Shown here piece after piece: positions 42,614 to 51,968 of a DNA stretch of 64,000 bases. This stretch comes from Pseudomonas sp. NFIX28. Lineage in GTDB: Bacteria > Pseudomonadota > Gammaproteobacteria > Pseudomonadales > Pseudomonadaceae. The notes under the pieces were generated by a model. That model was not told where the DNA came from, did not search any database, and saw only the letters and a list, made by a program, of their open reading frames with translations. Every line of letters starts with the position of its first letter. Position 1 is the stretch's first letter. The position numbers and the translations under genes were made by a program. The stretch covers positions 1 to 64,000 of the forward strand of contig NZ_FNPW01000011.1 in the NCBI RefSeq assembly GCF_900107395.1. Direction: 5' to 3'.

Positions 42614-42693
42614 CCTGTAGCCGCTGCCGAAGGCGGCGTCGCGACGCTGGCGATCCTGGCGGACCTGACACAGCCTTCGGCAGCGGCTACAGG
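42614..42693. repeat. REP inverted pair
   Basis: CCTGTAGCCGCTGCCGAAGG (42614 on) and its exact inverse (to 42693) form 21-base arms upstream of the spermidine-synthase-like gene. Confidence 0.88.
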
Positions 42694-42793
42694 ACGTTGC
42701 AGGCGCGAAGCATGCTGGCGATGAAGGATAACGAGGTCGGTACAGACCACGCGTCCTTATCGCGGGCAAGCCCCGCGCCCATGGTTGTTCGAG

Positions 42794-42815
42794 GTTCCCA
42801 CGCAAGCGTGGGAAC
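42794..42815 (-). terminator. Perfect hairpin after the arylsulfatase operon
   Basis: GTTCCCACGC-AA-GCGTGGGAAC is a perfect 10-bp palindrome 9 bases beyond the arylsulfatase stop. It is a common dispersed Pseudomonas hairpin that can end transcripts. Confidence 0.6.
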
Positions 42816-42824
42816 GTCCGGGAG

Positions 42825-44411
42825 TTACTGGGTGGCTTGCGCCTTCATTTTTTCAGCGATCTTGGCATCCACCGCCGCGCGGATCTGGTCGATGCTGAAG
42901 CTCGCGGGTTTCTGGCTCGGTGGGTACTCGATGAAGGTCTCGAGGAACTTCGCCGACTTGGTCACCGCGACGCCAGCCAGGTAGACGTTCTTGGTCTGCC
43001 AGTCGTAATACTGGTCGGAAACGACGTCGGCGCGCTCATACGGGTCCATCCGCAGGTTGAAGATCTTCGGCACCCGCAGGCACACGAAGGGTTCGCTCCA
43101 GACTCGGAAGCCGCCAGGCTCGCGCTGTTCGCAGAACACCACTTTCCAGTTGTCGAAGCGCATCGACACCAGCACGCCGTCGTCGTTGAAATAGTAGAAC
43201 TCGCGACGCTCGCTCTTGGGCTGCTGCCCGGTCAGGTAGGGCAACTGGTTGTAGCCGTCCAGGTGCACCTTGAAGTTGCCGCCGCCGGTGGTGGGCGCCC
43301 AGCCCTTGAGCAGCTTGTCCTTGACCCCGGGGTCGCCGGCCGCCGCCAGCAGCGTGGGGAACCAGTCCAGGCCCGAGAACATCTCGTTGGACACTTCCCC
43401 CGGCTTGACCTTGCCCGGCCAGCGGATCATCGCGGGCACCCGGTACGCGCCTTCCCAGTTGGAGTTCTTTTCATTGCGGAACGGCGTGGTCGCCGCGTCC
43501 GGCCAGGAGAACTGGTTGGGGCCGTTGTCGGTGGTGTAGACGACGATGGTGTTGTCGGCGATTTTCAGGTCGTCGAGGGTTTTCAGCAGTTTGCCGACAT
43601 CGTTGTCGTGCTCGAGCATGCCGTCGGCGTATTCGTTGCCGGGCATGCCGCTCTGGCCCGCCATCGACTCGCGCACATGGGTGAACAGGTGCATGCGGGT
43701 GGTGTTCATCCAGACGAAGAACGGCTTGTCGGCCTTGGCCTGCTTCTCGATGAACGCCTGGGCCGCGGCGGTGGTCTCGTCGTCGATGGTTTCCATGCGC
43801 TTCTTGTTCAGCGCGCCGGTGTCTTCGATCTTGCCGTCGGCAAAGCTGTGGATCACCCCGCGCGGCGAGTTGGCCTTGACGAAATCCGGGTCGTCCTTGG
43901 GCCAGTACGGACGCTCGGGCTCTTCCTCGGCGTTGAGGTGATACAGGTTGCCGAAGAACTCGTCGAAACCGTGGGCCGTCGGCAGGTATTCATCGCGGTC
44001 GCCAAGGTGGTTCTTGCCGAACTGGCCGGTGGCATAACCCTGGGACTTGAGGGCCTGGGCGATGGTGATGTCGCGCTTTTGCAGGCCGACCGGAGCGCCC
44101 GGTATGCCGACCTTGGACAGGCCGGTGCGCAATGGCGTCTGGCCGGTGATGAAGGACGAGCGTCCGGCCGTGCAACTGTTCTCCGCGTAATAGTCGGTGA
44201 ACAGCATGCCTTCCTTGGCGATCCGGTCGATGTTCGGAGTCTTGTAGCCGACCACGCCCATGGAATAGGCGCTGATGTTGGTCTGGCCGATATCGTCGCC
44301 GAAGATCACCAGGATATTGGGTTTTTCCGCCGCCCCGGCCGTTGCCGAGAGCGCCATGAGCGAAGTCGCCACCAGGGCGAATTTCGGTAGCCACTTGCGT
44401 ATGCGAGTCAT
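42825..44411 (-). CDS. Periplasmic arylsulfatase
   Basis: This 528-residue type I sulfatase has a signal peptide (about 1-28). Metal-binding FGDDIG (Asp39, Asp40) is followed by the sulfatase signature NSCTAGRSSF, where Cys80 would be converted to formylglycine. TDNGPNQ supplies further metal ligands. The signature has Ala in place of the more common Pro (CxAxR). It starts behind AAGGAG, 74 bases after the HAD gene, and is the last gene of a long operon. No formylglycine-generating enzyme is in the window. Substrate unknown. Confidence 0.92.
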   Translation of the reverse strand: MTRIRKWLPKFALVATSLMALSATAGAAEKPNILVIFGDDIGQTNISAYSMGVVGYKTPNIDRIAKEGMLFTDYYAENSCTAGRSSFITGQTPLRTGLSKVGIPGAPVGLQKRDITIAQALKSQGYATGQFGKNHLGDRDEYLPTAHGFDEFFGNLYHLNAEEEPERPYWPKDDPDFVKANSPRGVIHSFADGKIEDTGALNKKRMETIDDETTAAAQAFIEKQAKADKPFFVWMNTTRMHLFTHVRESMAGQSGMPGNEYADGMLEHDNDVGKLLKTLDDLKIADNTIVVYTTDNGPNQFSWPDAATTPFRNEKNSNWEGAYRVPAMIRWPGKVKPGEVSNEMFSGLDWFPTLLAAAGDPGVKDKLLKGWAPTTGGGNFKVHLDGYNQLPYLTGQQPKSERREFYYFNDDGVLVSMRFDNWKVVFCEQREPGGFRVWSEPFVCLRVPKIFNLRMDPYERADVVSDQYYDWQTKNVYLAGVAVTKSAKFLETFIEYPPSQKPASFSIDQIRAAVDAKIAEKMKAQATQ

Positions 44412-44485
44412 AGGACTGGCTCCTTGTTAGCTTGAGTCGCGTTGAGCGACCAACGTTGATAGCGATCCTGCGTTACGCTTTTTTC

Positions 44486-45508
44486 TTATTGCACTTGCTC
44501 GGTTGCGGCGGGCTCGAACGGATGGATCCGGCGCCATTGCGAGGCCATGTCGACGATCGTCCAGCCGCGTTTTCTGGCTTCGTCGAGCGCCTTGTCCAGG
44601 CGCCCGATCTTCGAATCCCGGTCATAGGCCCATTCGCGTTGGGCATCGGTGTGGTGCACCAGCCCCATGAAACGCTTGCCCGGTCCGGCGGCGGTCCATT
44701 GCAGCATCTGCAGGTCGCCGTCGGAGTTGCCGAACGCGAGGATCGGCCGGCGTCCGATCAACGCGTCGATGTTTTCCGGCTTGCCCGGGCCGTCGTCGTT
44801 GTGGGCCAGATGGGCGGTGCGCAGGATCGACAGGTCGCCGTCCCGGTCCTGGAAGCGGGTGACGAAGGTGGTGCCGATCACCTGTTCCGGCGGCACGCCG
44901 TACACCTGTTCGGCAAAGGCGCGCATAAACGCCGTGTCGCCGCCGGAGACGATGTAGGTCTTGAAATCCTGGCTGCGCAGGTAGTCGAGCATCTCCAGCA
45001 TCGGCTGGTAGATCATTTCGGTGTAGGGCTTGCCGGTCTGCGGATGGCGGGCCTGGCTCAGCCAGGTCTTCGCGTTGTCGATAAAGGCCTGGGTGGTGAT
45101 CCCGGTGTGGGTCGCGCCAATGATTTTCAGCAGGCCGTCCATGCCGCTGGCGGCCAGGGCCTGCTGGTCGTTTTCCAGCACCGCCTGGAACGGCTGCTGG
45201 GTCTTCCATTCCGGGTGCTGCGGCGCCAGGCGCCGGACCTCGTCGAAGGCGAACAGCACCTGGAAGTACGCCGGCTGTTCGCTCCACAGGGTGCCGTCGT
45301 TGTCGAAGACGGCGATGCGTTCGGCCGGCTTCACGTAGTCCCGCGAGCCTTCGGTGGTCACCGCGCGGACGAACTCGATGAGGCTTTTTTTCGCCGGGCC
45401 GTCGTTCCACGAGGGCAACGGCTCGTTGGCCTGGGCGAGCAGAGGCAGGGCCAGGGCCAGCAGCCAGGCGAACCGGTAGCGGCGATGCGGGGGCAGTGAG
45501 GGCGTCAT
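44486..45508 (-). CDS. Periplasmic HAD-superfamily phosphatase-like protein
   Basis: This 340-residue protein has a signal peptide (LLALALPLLAQA). The HAD motifs are in order: FDNDGT (Asp69/Asp71), a Ser/Thr in YIVSGGDT, a Lys region, and the acidic pair in AFGNSDGD. It begins by overlapping the BatD stop. It should hydrolyse a phosphate ester in the periplasm. Together with the arylsulfatase it suggests that the operon processes an anionic ester (sulfate or phosphate) substrate. Confidence 0.85.
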   Translation of the reverse strand: MTPSLPPHRRYRFAWLLALALPLLAQANEPLPSWNDGPAKKSLIEFVRAVTTEGSRDYVKPAERIAVFDNDGTLWSEQPAYFQVLFAFDEVRRLAPQHPEWKTQQPFQAVLENDQQALAASGMDGLLKIIGATHTGITTQAFIDNAKTWLSQARHPQTGKPYTEMIYQPMLEMLDYLRSQDFKTYIVSGGDTAFMRAFAEQVYGVPPEQVIGTTFVTRFQDRDGDLSILRTAHLAHNDDGPGKPENIDALIGRRPILAFGNSDGDLQMLQWTAAGPGKRFMGLVHHTDAQREWAYDRDSKIGRLDKALDEARKRGWTIVDMASQWRRIHPFEPAATEQVQ

Positions 45509-46869
45509 GGCAAATCCTTGTCTTGACCGGGGTTGAGGGGGCGCAGGCTATGAGCGTCGGCATGCGCGCGGCGGCGCAGGTTGGCCAGGCGCTGCAGGTC
45601 CGGCAGGGCCTCGCCGAGTTGCCGCAGTGCCGTCGCGGATTTGCCGTCGCGGCCGTAACAGGCGCGCAGCAAAGTGCTCAGGCGCGGGCCCAGGGTGCCC
45701 AGGCCAAGCCCCAGGCGGCGACGGCGCAACCACAGGTACAGCGCGCCCAGTTGTCCTTCTTGCAACTGCGCGGGGACCTGGCGCCAGGCGTACTCGGCGG
45801 AGGCCAGGCGTTGTGCCCGGCGCTGCGCCCGCCGGTGCCGCCAGGCTTGCCGGGCGCGTTGCCAGAGCGGCCGGGCGAGCCACAGGCCGAGGCCCAGCAG
45901 CAGCGCCGACAGGGTCAGGCCCAGGGCGTGCCGGGACAGGTAGGCAGGGTGGCGCTGGCCGAGGTCCTTGAGGTCCTGGGCGATGGAAAATACCGCCGCG
46001 TAACCACCGCCGGCGCGGGCCTCGAAGTCCAGCGCCGGCAGCTGGCTCAATTGCAACCGATGCTGGCGGCTGTCCCACCATTTCACCTGGATGGCCGGAA
46101 GCTGGTAATGGCCGGCGCGCTCGATGCGGTAGGTCACGCTGTCGCGGCGCTGGCCACCGCTGACATGCCCGCGGCCATCGTCGATATCGCCAATCTGCGG
46201 GGTCTTCGGGTAACGGCTCAGGCCCTCGACTTCGGCCAGCTCCGGCGCCGGCAGCGCCATGGCTTGGGCGCCATCGGCCTGCAGGCTCACGTGACGGGTG
46301 ATGCTGTCGCCGACCTTGAGCGCGGTGGCGGGCGGATCGATGCGCTGGGCCAGGCGCAGGTCGCGGGCCACCAACACGGTTTCTCCGGGGGCGAAGCCCG
46401 GCGGCTGGCGGGCAGCGAAGTGCAGCGGCGGGGTTTGCGCGGTCAGCTCATGGCTGGCCTGGCCGGGTGTGGCCTTGACCGTGAGCACCGGAATATCGAA
46501 GTCCTGGGCTCGGGTCGGGGTGATCCGGTAGGTGTAGCGCATGCCGTAGAAGGCTTGGCCGTCCAGGGTCAGGTTGAGGTGCTCGGCCTCGCCGCCCGGG
46601 GCCAGGACCTGGGCGCCGGGGAGGCTCAGGCCGGGCAGGGTGGCTGCGCTGGTGAACCAGCTGTCGGTCAGCACATCCACTTGCAGTTGCAGGGTTTCGC
46701 CGACCATCACCGAGCTTCCCGGGTCGAGCCGCGCCTGCACCCGCAGTTGCGGCTCGTCGGCCCAGGCCACCACGCACAGCAGCAACCCTGTCGCCGTTGC
46801 CGTGAGCCGCGCCAGGGCATGCACGGCCTTCCAGGGGGCGGTCAGCGCCAACAGTTTGCCCAGGCTCAT
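45505..46869 (-). CDS. BatD-like membrane protein
   Basis: This 454-residue protein has an N-terminal hydrophobic segment or signal, extracytoplasmic beta-rich domains (VQARLDPGSSVMVGETLQLQ) typical of BatD/oxygen-tolerance proteins, a membrane helix (LGLTLSALLLGLGLWLA at about 315-331) and an Arg-rich cytoplasmic tail. Its start overlaps the stop of the VWA/TPR gene by four bases (ATGA). Bat proteins work with MoxR ATPases in envelope maturation or stress tolerance. Confidence 0.83.
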   Translation of the reverse strand: MSLGKLLALTAPWKAVHALARLTATATGLLLCVVAWADEPQLRVQARLDPGSSVMVGETLQLQVDVLTDSWFTSAATLPGLSLPGAQVLAPGGEAEHLNLTLDGQAFYGMRYTYRITPTRAQDFDIPVLTVKATPGQASHELTAQTPPLHFAARQPPGFAPGETVLVARDLRLAQRIDPPATALKVGDSITRHVSLQADGAQAMALPAPELAEVEGLSRYPKTPQIGDIDDGRGHVSGGQRRDSVTYRIERAGHYQLPAIQVKWWDSRQHRLQLSQLPALDFEARAGGGYAAVFSIAQDLKDLGQRHPAYLSRHALGLTLSALLLGLGLWLARPLWQRARQAWRHRRAQRRAQRLASAEYAWRQVPAQLQEGQLGALYLWLRRRRLGLGLGTLGPRLSTLLRACYGRDGKSATALRQLGEALPDLQRLANLRRRAHADAHSLRPLNPGQDKDLP

Positions 46870-48458
46870 GGCGTGGCCCCCGGCTGGCTGGCGGCCTGGT
46901 CCTGCAGGCTGAACTTCTGGCGCAGGAAACTGGCCGGCGAGGTGGTGAGGTTTTGCAGCCAGAGTTCATCGCTGCTGGCCTGCTCGGTTTCCAGGGGCTT
47001 GCCCTGGCCCTTGCCGGCCGGCTTGTCGAACTTGATCGCGTCCGGCTTGACCTCGGGGGCGTTCTGCGCGGCGCTTTCGCTGTCTTTTTCCAGGGCGATG
47101 GCCAGGGCCAGGTTGGCGCTGGCTTCGGCGAACCGGGGTTGCAGTTGCAGCGCCTGGCGATAGGCGGCGATGGCCTGGGCGAACTTGAAACGCCGCACGT
47201 AGATATTGCCCAGGTAGAAGTAGGCCTGGGGTGTGTCGAGGCGGGCGAAGCTCGCCAGGGCCAAGTCGTAGTCGGCGGCGCGGTAGGCCGCGATGCCTTT
47301 CCAGTAAGGGTCGACAAACTGCGCGGCCGCAGCCGGGTAATGCTGCCGTTCGAAGGCCCAGCGGCCTTGCTGGTCCGGGGTCAGGAAGGCGTCGGCCAAG
47401 GCATTGGCCCGGGCCGCTGGCGTTTGCAGGCCCAGCCCCAGGGCGAGCAGCAGGGCGGCGGTCCAGTTCAGGCTCCAGCCGCGGCGTACACAGCAAAAAC
47501 CAATCAGCAGCAGTGGCCAGCACAGCCAGTAGCCGGCGTCCTTCCAGTGCAGTTGGCGCTGTTCGTCGCTGGCGTCCTGGAAGTGCCGCTGGGCATGCAG
47601 CTCGACCCAGTCCAGGTCATCGTCGTTCAGGGTCAGGCTGCCCAGCGGCGCGTCGAGGGTCTCGGCCAGCTGTTGCAGCGCCTTGCGGTCGAAGCGGCCC
47701 AACTCGGGGCGGCCGTTGCCGTCGGTGCGCGGCTGGCCGCTGGCGTCGCGAATGATCCCGCCGTCCTCGCTGCCCACGGCGAGGATCAGCACCTGCAAGG
47801 CGCTGCCCTGCAACAACCCGGGCAAGGCGGGCAGTTGCGTGAGGTCGGCGCCGTCGCTGAGCAGCAGCAAGGTGCCGGGGCTGTGTTCCGCCAGCAACAG
47901 GCGCCTGGCTTGCTCGATCACCGCCACCAGGTTTTTCCCCGGGCGCTCGATCAGGTCGGTGCCCAGGGCCTGGATAAAGCTGTCGAGCAGCGCCGGGTCG
48001 TCGGTGGCCGGCAGCACCAGGTGGGCGCTGCCGGCATAGGCGATCAGTCCGGTGCGCGCGCCGCTGCGGCGCAGCACCAGGTCGTGGAGTTTGTGCTTGG
48101 CCGCTTCCAGGCGGCTGGGCGACAGGTCGCTGGCGTCCATCGAGGCCGACAGGTCGACGGCGATGACCAGCGGCGCGCGATCCTGCAGAAAGGCCGGGCG
48201 GTCGCGTTCCCAGGTCGGGCCGGCGGCCGCCACCGCGCCGAGCACCAGCAGGGCGCTGGCCAGGTGCACCGGGCGCAGGCGCGCGCGATCCCGCGGGGTG
48301 ACCAGCAGATGGGCCAGCAGGTGCGGGGCGATATTGCCGCGCAGCCGGCGTTGCAGGTCCTGGCGACGGTGCCACAGCAGCGGCAGGCCGAGGCCGAACG
48401 GGATCAGCAGCAGCCACAGGGGGCGCAGAAAATGCAGGTCGGCCAGATCGATCGGCAT
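46866..48458 (-). CDS. BatB/BatC-type VWA and TPR membrane protein
   Basis: This 530-residue protein combines two Bat parts. After two N-terminal membrane helices a von Willebrand A domain starts with the MIDAS motif VIAVDLSASMDASD, with later TLLLLSDGAD. After two further helices a TPR region (about 370-440, YDLALASFARLDTPQAYFYL) and a disordered Lys/Pro-rich tail follow. It starts 1 base after the BatA stop. It is the likely metal-dependent binding partner of the MoxR/BatA pair. Confidence 0.87.
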   Translation of the reverse strand: MPIDLADLHFLRPLWLLLIPFGLGLPLLWHRRQDLQRRLRGNIAPHLLAHLLVTPRDRARLRPVHLASALLVLGAVAAAGPTWERDRPAFLQDRAPLVIAVDLSASMDASDLSPSRLEAAKHKLHDLVLRRSGARTGLIAYAGSAHLVLPATDDPALLDSFIQALGTDLIERPGKNLVAVIEQARRLLLAEHSPGTLLLLSDGADLTQLPALPGLLQGSALQVLILAVGSEDGGIIRDASGQPRTDGNGRPELGRFDRKALQQLAETLDAPLGSLTLNDDDLDWVELHAQRHFQDASDEQRQLHWKDAGYWLCWPLLLIGFCCVRRGWSLNWTAALLLALGLGLQTPAARANALADAFLTPDQQGRWAFERQHYPAAAAQFVDPYWKGIAAYRAADYDLALASFARLDTPQAYFYLGNIYVRRFKFAQAIAAYRQALQLQPRFAEASANLALAIALEKDSESAAQNAPEVKPDAIKFDKPAGKGQGKPLETEQASSDELWLQNLTTSPASFLRQKFSLQDQAASQPGATP

Positions 48459-48459
48459 A

Positions 48460-49452
48460 TCAAGCCTCCTGCCGCACGGGGCTGCGCCGCAGGCGCGGGT
48501 GTAGCCAGGCCAGCAGGTGATACAGCGCCAGCAGCCCCAGGGCCGCGGCCAGCGGCAGCCAGAACAGCTCGCGCTGCGGCTGGTGGCTGAAGGTCTTGAC
48601 TTGATGCGGGGTCAGCCGGTCGAGCGTGGCATACACCTGGTCCAGGCTGGCGCGGTCCTCGGCGCGGAAATAGCGGCCGCCGGTGCTGTCGGCGATGCGC
48701 TGCAAGGCACCGAGGTCGACCTTGTTTTCGCCAGCGGCCTGCGGGTCGCCGATGCCGATGGTGTGGATCACCACGCCGCGCGCGGCCGCCATGGCCGCCG
48801 CGCGCTCTGGCGCGATGGCGCTGTGCGTGTCGTTGCCGTCGGTGAGCAGGATCAGCACTTTTTCCTGTTCCCGGGCCTGCTCCAGCAGTTTCAGGCTCAG
48901 GCCGATGGCATCGCCGATCGCCGTATTGGGCCCGGCCATGCCGATGCCGGTGTCATCGAGCAGCAACGCCAGGCTGGCGTGGTCGAGGGTCAGCGGCGCT
49001 TGTGGGTAGGCGCCGCTGCCGAACACGATCAGGCCCAGGCGATCGTCCTTGCGGCGCTGGATAAAGCCATGCACCACCTGCTTCACCGCGGCCAGGCGAT
49101 CGATCCTCTGCCCGCTGTCGTCGGTGAAATCGGTGGTTTCCATGGACTGGGAAATGTCGATGGCCAGCATCAGGTCGCGCACGGGCTGTTGGCGTTCGAT
49201 GGGTTTTTCCAGCCATACCGGGCGAGCCACCGCCAGTACCAGCAAGGCCCAGACCAGCAGGTTGAGCAGCAACTGGCCACGGTTGCCAGGAGCCCCGGCG
49301 ACCGTCGGCGACTGGCCGACAGCGCGGCTGATGCCGGTGAAGAACGGCACACGCACGGCGCTGCGGGCCTCGCGGTATGGCGGCAGGTAGCGGTAGCCGA
49401 ACCAGGGCAGCGGCAACAGCAGTAACAGCCAGGGGTAATCAAGCTGCCACAT
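48460..49452 (-). CDS. BatA-type VWA membrane protein
   Basis: This 330-residue protein has N-terminal helices (YPWLLLLLPLPWFGYRYL; LLLNLLVWALLVLAVARPVW). The VWA domain shows a full MIDAS motif (LMLAIDISQSMETTD, then GMAGPNTAIGDAIG, then ILLTDGND). A C-terminal helix follows. I chose ATG 49452, which overlaps the DUF4381 stop; upstream readings run through that gene. Function as for the Bat/MoxR chaperone-like system. Confidence 0.9.
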   Translation of the reverse strand: MWQLDYPWLLLLLPLPWFGYRYLPPYREARSAVRVPFFTGISRAVGQSPTVAGAPGNRGQLLLNLLVWALLVLAVARPVWLEKPIERQQPVRDLMLAIDISQSMETTDFTDDSGQRIDRLAAVKQVVHGFIQRRKDDRLGLIVFGSGAYPQAPLTLDHASLALLLDDTGIGMAGPNTAIGDAIGLSLKLLEQAREQEKVLILLTDGNDTHSAIAPERAAAMAAARGVVIHTIGIGDPQAAGENKVDLGALQRIADSTGGRYFRAEDRASLDQVYATLDRLTPHQVKTFSHQPQRELFWLPLAAALGLLALYHLLAWLHPRLRRSPVRQEA

Positions 49453-50026
49453 GATGACGCTCCACCCAGGCGCGGCAACTGTCGAACAGTTGCCGCCGCT
49501 GTTGTGCCGGCAGTTGCAGCAGTTGTTCGTCCGGCGCATAGGCCAGCTGCGCCAGCCGCAGGCTGAAATCGGCGGGCAGCGGCTGCCGGCTGTGGCGTTG
49601 CAGGAAGTCCTGCCAGGCCTGGCCGTGCAAGGGCCCCGGCGGCGCCTGTCGCCGCTCGGCCGGCGCGCGCGCGGGCCACCAGGGTTTAGCCGCGAGCCGC
49701 TGCCAGCGTCGGTCGCCGGCCAGCCCGGTGCCTGTCCAGGAGTACGGCTCGGGCATCGACAGCGCCACGCGCTTGAGCAGCTCCGGCAGCTCGCGCAGGG
49801 CGGCCAGGGAGTCGCCGCTGCCCTGCAATTGCGCCAGGCGCAGCAGCGCCTCGCGCCGGTAACGGTCGCGGCGCCATTGCCAGTAGCGGTGTCCGGCCCA
49901 GGCCGACAGCATGACCGCAAGCAGGCCGAGCAGCAGCCACCAGCCCCAGGTCTGCGGCAGATAGCTGACGGGCGCGGGCAACTCCAGCTCCTTGAGCTGC
50001 TCGATGGCGGGCGCCGGGCTGCTCAT
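49439..50026 (-). CDS. DUF4381 membrane protein
   Basis: This 195-residue protein has one membrane helix (WGWWLLLGLLAVMLSAWAG) and an Arg-rich cytoplasmic domain ending in QQRRQLFDSCRAWVERHH. This is the DUF4381 pattern, found between DUF58 and BatA in MoxR operons. It overlaps both neighbours by four or more bases. The role is unknown beyond membership of the Bat complex. Confidence 0.85.
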   Translation of the reverse strand: MSSPAPAIEQLKELELPAPVSYLPQTWGWWLLLGLLAVMLSAWAGHRYWQWRRDRYRREALLRLAQLQGSGDSLAALRELPELLKRVALSMPEPYSWTGTGLAGDRRWQRLAAKPWWPARAPAERRQAPPGPLHGQAWQDFLQRHSRQPLPADFSLRLAQLAYAPDEQLLQLPAQQRRQLFDSCRAWVERHHVAA

Positions 50027-50979
50027 GGCCGGCTTCCGTGCAGCTTGCCCAGCTCGCTGCGCAGTTGCTCGTCGGCGGCGGCGCCGGTGCTGAACATCAT
50101 CAGCGGCACCTGGCTGCACCGCAGCAGGCTGGCGACGTCCTTGAGCCGGCCGCGGAGAAAATCGCCCAGGGGCTGATGCACCTGGCGCTGCTCCACCGCC
50201 AGTTCCACCTGCAGCTCGCCCTGGGTCACCCGCAGGCGGCCATTGGCGGGCAGGTCCAGGGCGAGCGGGTCGTAGACTTGCATGGCGATCACGTCATTGT
50301 GCGCCGCCAGTTGCCGCAGCAGTTGCAGGGTGCGCGGGCCGGCGCCGGCGAAGTCGCTGACGATGCAGATCAAATGGTCGTGGCCGGCCAGGGCCAGGCA
50401 TTGCTGCAACACCTTGTCCAGTTGATCGTCGCCTTCGTGGTCCGGGTTGCCGGCATTGAGCGCCCGGTTGTGCTCGACGATCCGGCTGCACAGCGCTGCC
50501 ACGCGCTTGCGGCTGCGCAGCGGGGCGATGCTGTCGATGCGCTGGTCGTTGAACACCAGGGCGCCGACCCGGTCGCCGGCCTGCAACGCCATCCACGCCG
50601 CCAGGGCGCCGAGTTCGGCGGCCAGGGCGGATTTGAAGCTGCGGCGCGAGCCGAAGAACATCGCCATGCGCTGGTCCACCAGGATCAGCGCCGGGCGGTC
50701 ACGCTCCTCGGTGAAGGTGCGCACCACCGGCTTGCCGGTGCGCAGCGATGCGCGCCAGTCCAGGTGACGCAGGTCGTCGCCAGGTTGGTAGCGCCGCAGT
50801 TCGTCGAAGTTCAAGCCGCGCCCGCGCAACCGCGAGGCATGGCCGCCGGCGAGGATGCTGGCGCGTGGCTGGCGGGCGAGAAAACTCAGCGGGCGGGCCT
50901 TGAACTCCAGCGCCATCAACTGCGCCAGGGAGACATAGACCCAACCGTCGGTGTCCTGCTGTCCGGCCTGCATGGGCAT
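50023..50979 (-). CDS. DUF58 protein of the MoxR/Bat system
   Basis: This 318-residue protein has the DUF58 core motif RRYQPGDDLRHLDWRASLRT followed by VVRTFTEERDRPALILVDQR, a VWA-like fold. It lies 5 bases after the moxR stop and overlaps DUF4381. In this family it always accompanies MoxR ATPases and probably links the ATPase to the membrane VWA proteins. Confidence 0.9.
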   Translation of the reverse strand: MPMQAGQQDTDGWVYVSLAQLMALEFKARPLSFLARQPRASILAGGHASRLRGRGLNFDELRRYQPGDDLRHLDWRASLRTGKPVVRTFTEERDRPALILVDQRMAMFFGSRRSFKSALAAELGALAAWMALQAGDRVGALVFNDQRIDSIAPLRSRKRVAALCSRIVEHNRALNAGNPDHEGDDQLDKVLQQCLALAGHDHLICIVSDFAGAGPRTLQLLRQLAAHNDVIAMQVYDPLALDLPANGRLRVTQGELQVELAVEQRQVHQPLGDFLRGRLKDVASLLRCSQVPLMMFSTGAAADEQLRSELGKLHGSRP

Positions 50980-50984
50980 GTTCC

Positions 50985-51959
50985 TCAGGCCGGGATGGCC
51001 ACGCTGTCGAGCAAACGGTCGAGTACCTGGTCGGCGCTGACGCCGTCGGCCACCGCGTCGTAGCTCAGTTGCAGGCGATGGCGCAGCACCGGGTGCAGCA
51101 CCGCGCGCACGTTGTCCGGCGACACGAAGTCCTGGCCCTGCAACCAGGCGTCGGCGCGGGCGCAGCGGTCCAGGCCGATGCCGCCGCGGGGGCTGGCGCC
51201 GATGGCGATCCAGCGCGCCAGGTCAGGGTCGGCCGAGTGGCGGGTGGCGTCGATCAGGTCGATCAAGTAGCGGTCGATGGCCGGCGATACGTGAATCGCG
51301 CTGACTTCGCGACGCGCGGCGAAAATCACCTGTTGTTCCAGGGCAAACCCGGCGACCGGCGCGGTCTTGGCGCCCAGGGCCTGCTCCTCTGCGCGCAACA
51401 GGCGCAGCACCTGGCTTTCGTTGTCGGCGCTGGGGTAGTCCAGCAGCACCTTCATCAGGAAGCGGTCCATCTGCGCTTCCGGCAACGGGTAGGTGCCTTC
51501 CTGCTCGATGGGGTTTTGCGTCGCCACCACGATAAACAGCTCGGGCAGGGCATGGCTGGTGCCGGCCACGGTGATCTGCCGTTCTTCCATGGCTTCGAGC
51601 AGCGCCGCCTGGACCTTGGCCGGGGCGCGGTTGATTTCGTCGGCGAGGATCAGGTTGCCGAACAGCGGGCCGGGCTGGAAGCGGATCCGATGCTGGCCGT
51701 CGACCTGATGCAGCACCTCGGCGCCGGTGATATCCGAGGGCAGCAGGTCGGGGGTGAACTGGATGCGGCTCATCTTCGCGTCCAGGTGCTTGGCCAGGGC
51801 CTTGACCGTGCGGGTCTTGGCCAGCCCCGGCAGGCTTTCCAGCAGCAGGTGCCCGTTGGCCAGCAGGCCGATGAGGATCTGCCGGATCACCTGGTCCTGG
51901 CCGAGCACCGCTTCGGCGATGCTGGCTTGCAGGGCGTTGAGGTCGTTCAGAGTGGTCAT
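50985..51959 (-). CDS. MoxR-family AAA+ ATPase
   Basis: This 324-residue protein starts at the ATG at 51959. The Walker A region (LESLPGLAKTRTVKALA), Walker B (LILADEINRAPAKVQAALLE), sensor 1 (VVATQNPIEQEGTYPLPEAQ) and the C-terminal lid are all present. The length is typical. It is the energy component of the Bat operon and likely acts as a chaperone on an envelope enzyme; the operon partners suggest the sulfatase, HAD or DUF1254 proteins. Confidence 0.93.
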   Translation of the reverse strand: MTTLNDLNALQASIAEAVLGQDQVIRQILIGLLANGHLLLESLPGLAKTRTVKALAKHLDAKMSRIQFTPDLLPSDITGAEVLHQVDGQHRIRFQPGPLFGNLILADEINRAPAKVQAALLEAMEERQITVAGTSHALPELFIVVATQNPIEQEGTYPLPEAQMDRFLMKVLLDYPSADNESQVLRLLRAEEQALGAKTAPVAGFALEQQVIFAARREVSAIHVSPAIDRYLIDLIDATRHSADPDLARWIAIGASPRGGIGLDRCARADAWLQGQDFVSPDNVRAVLHPVLRHRLQLSYDAVADGVSADQVLDRLLDSVAIPA

Positions 51960-51968
51960 GGGCAATCC

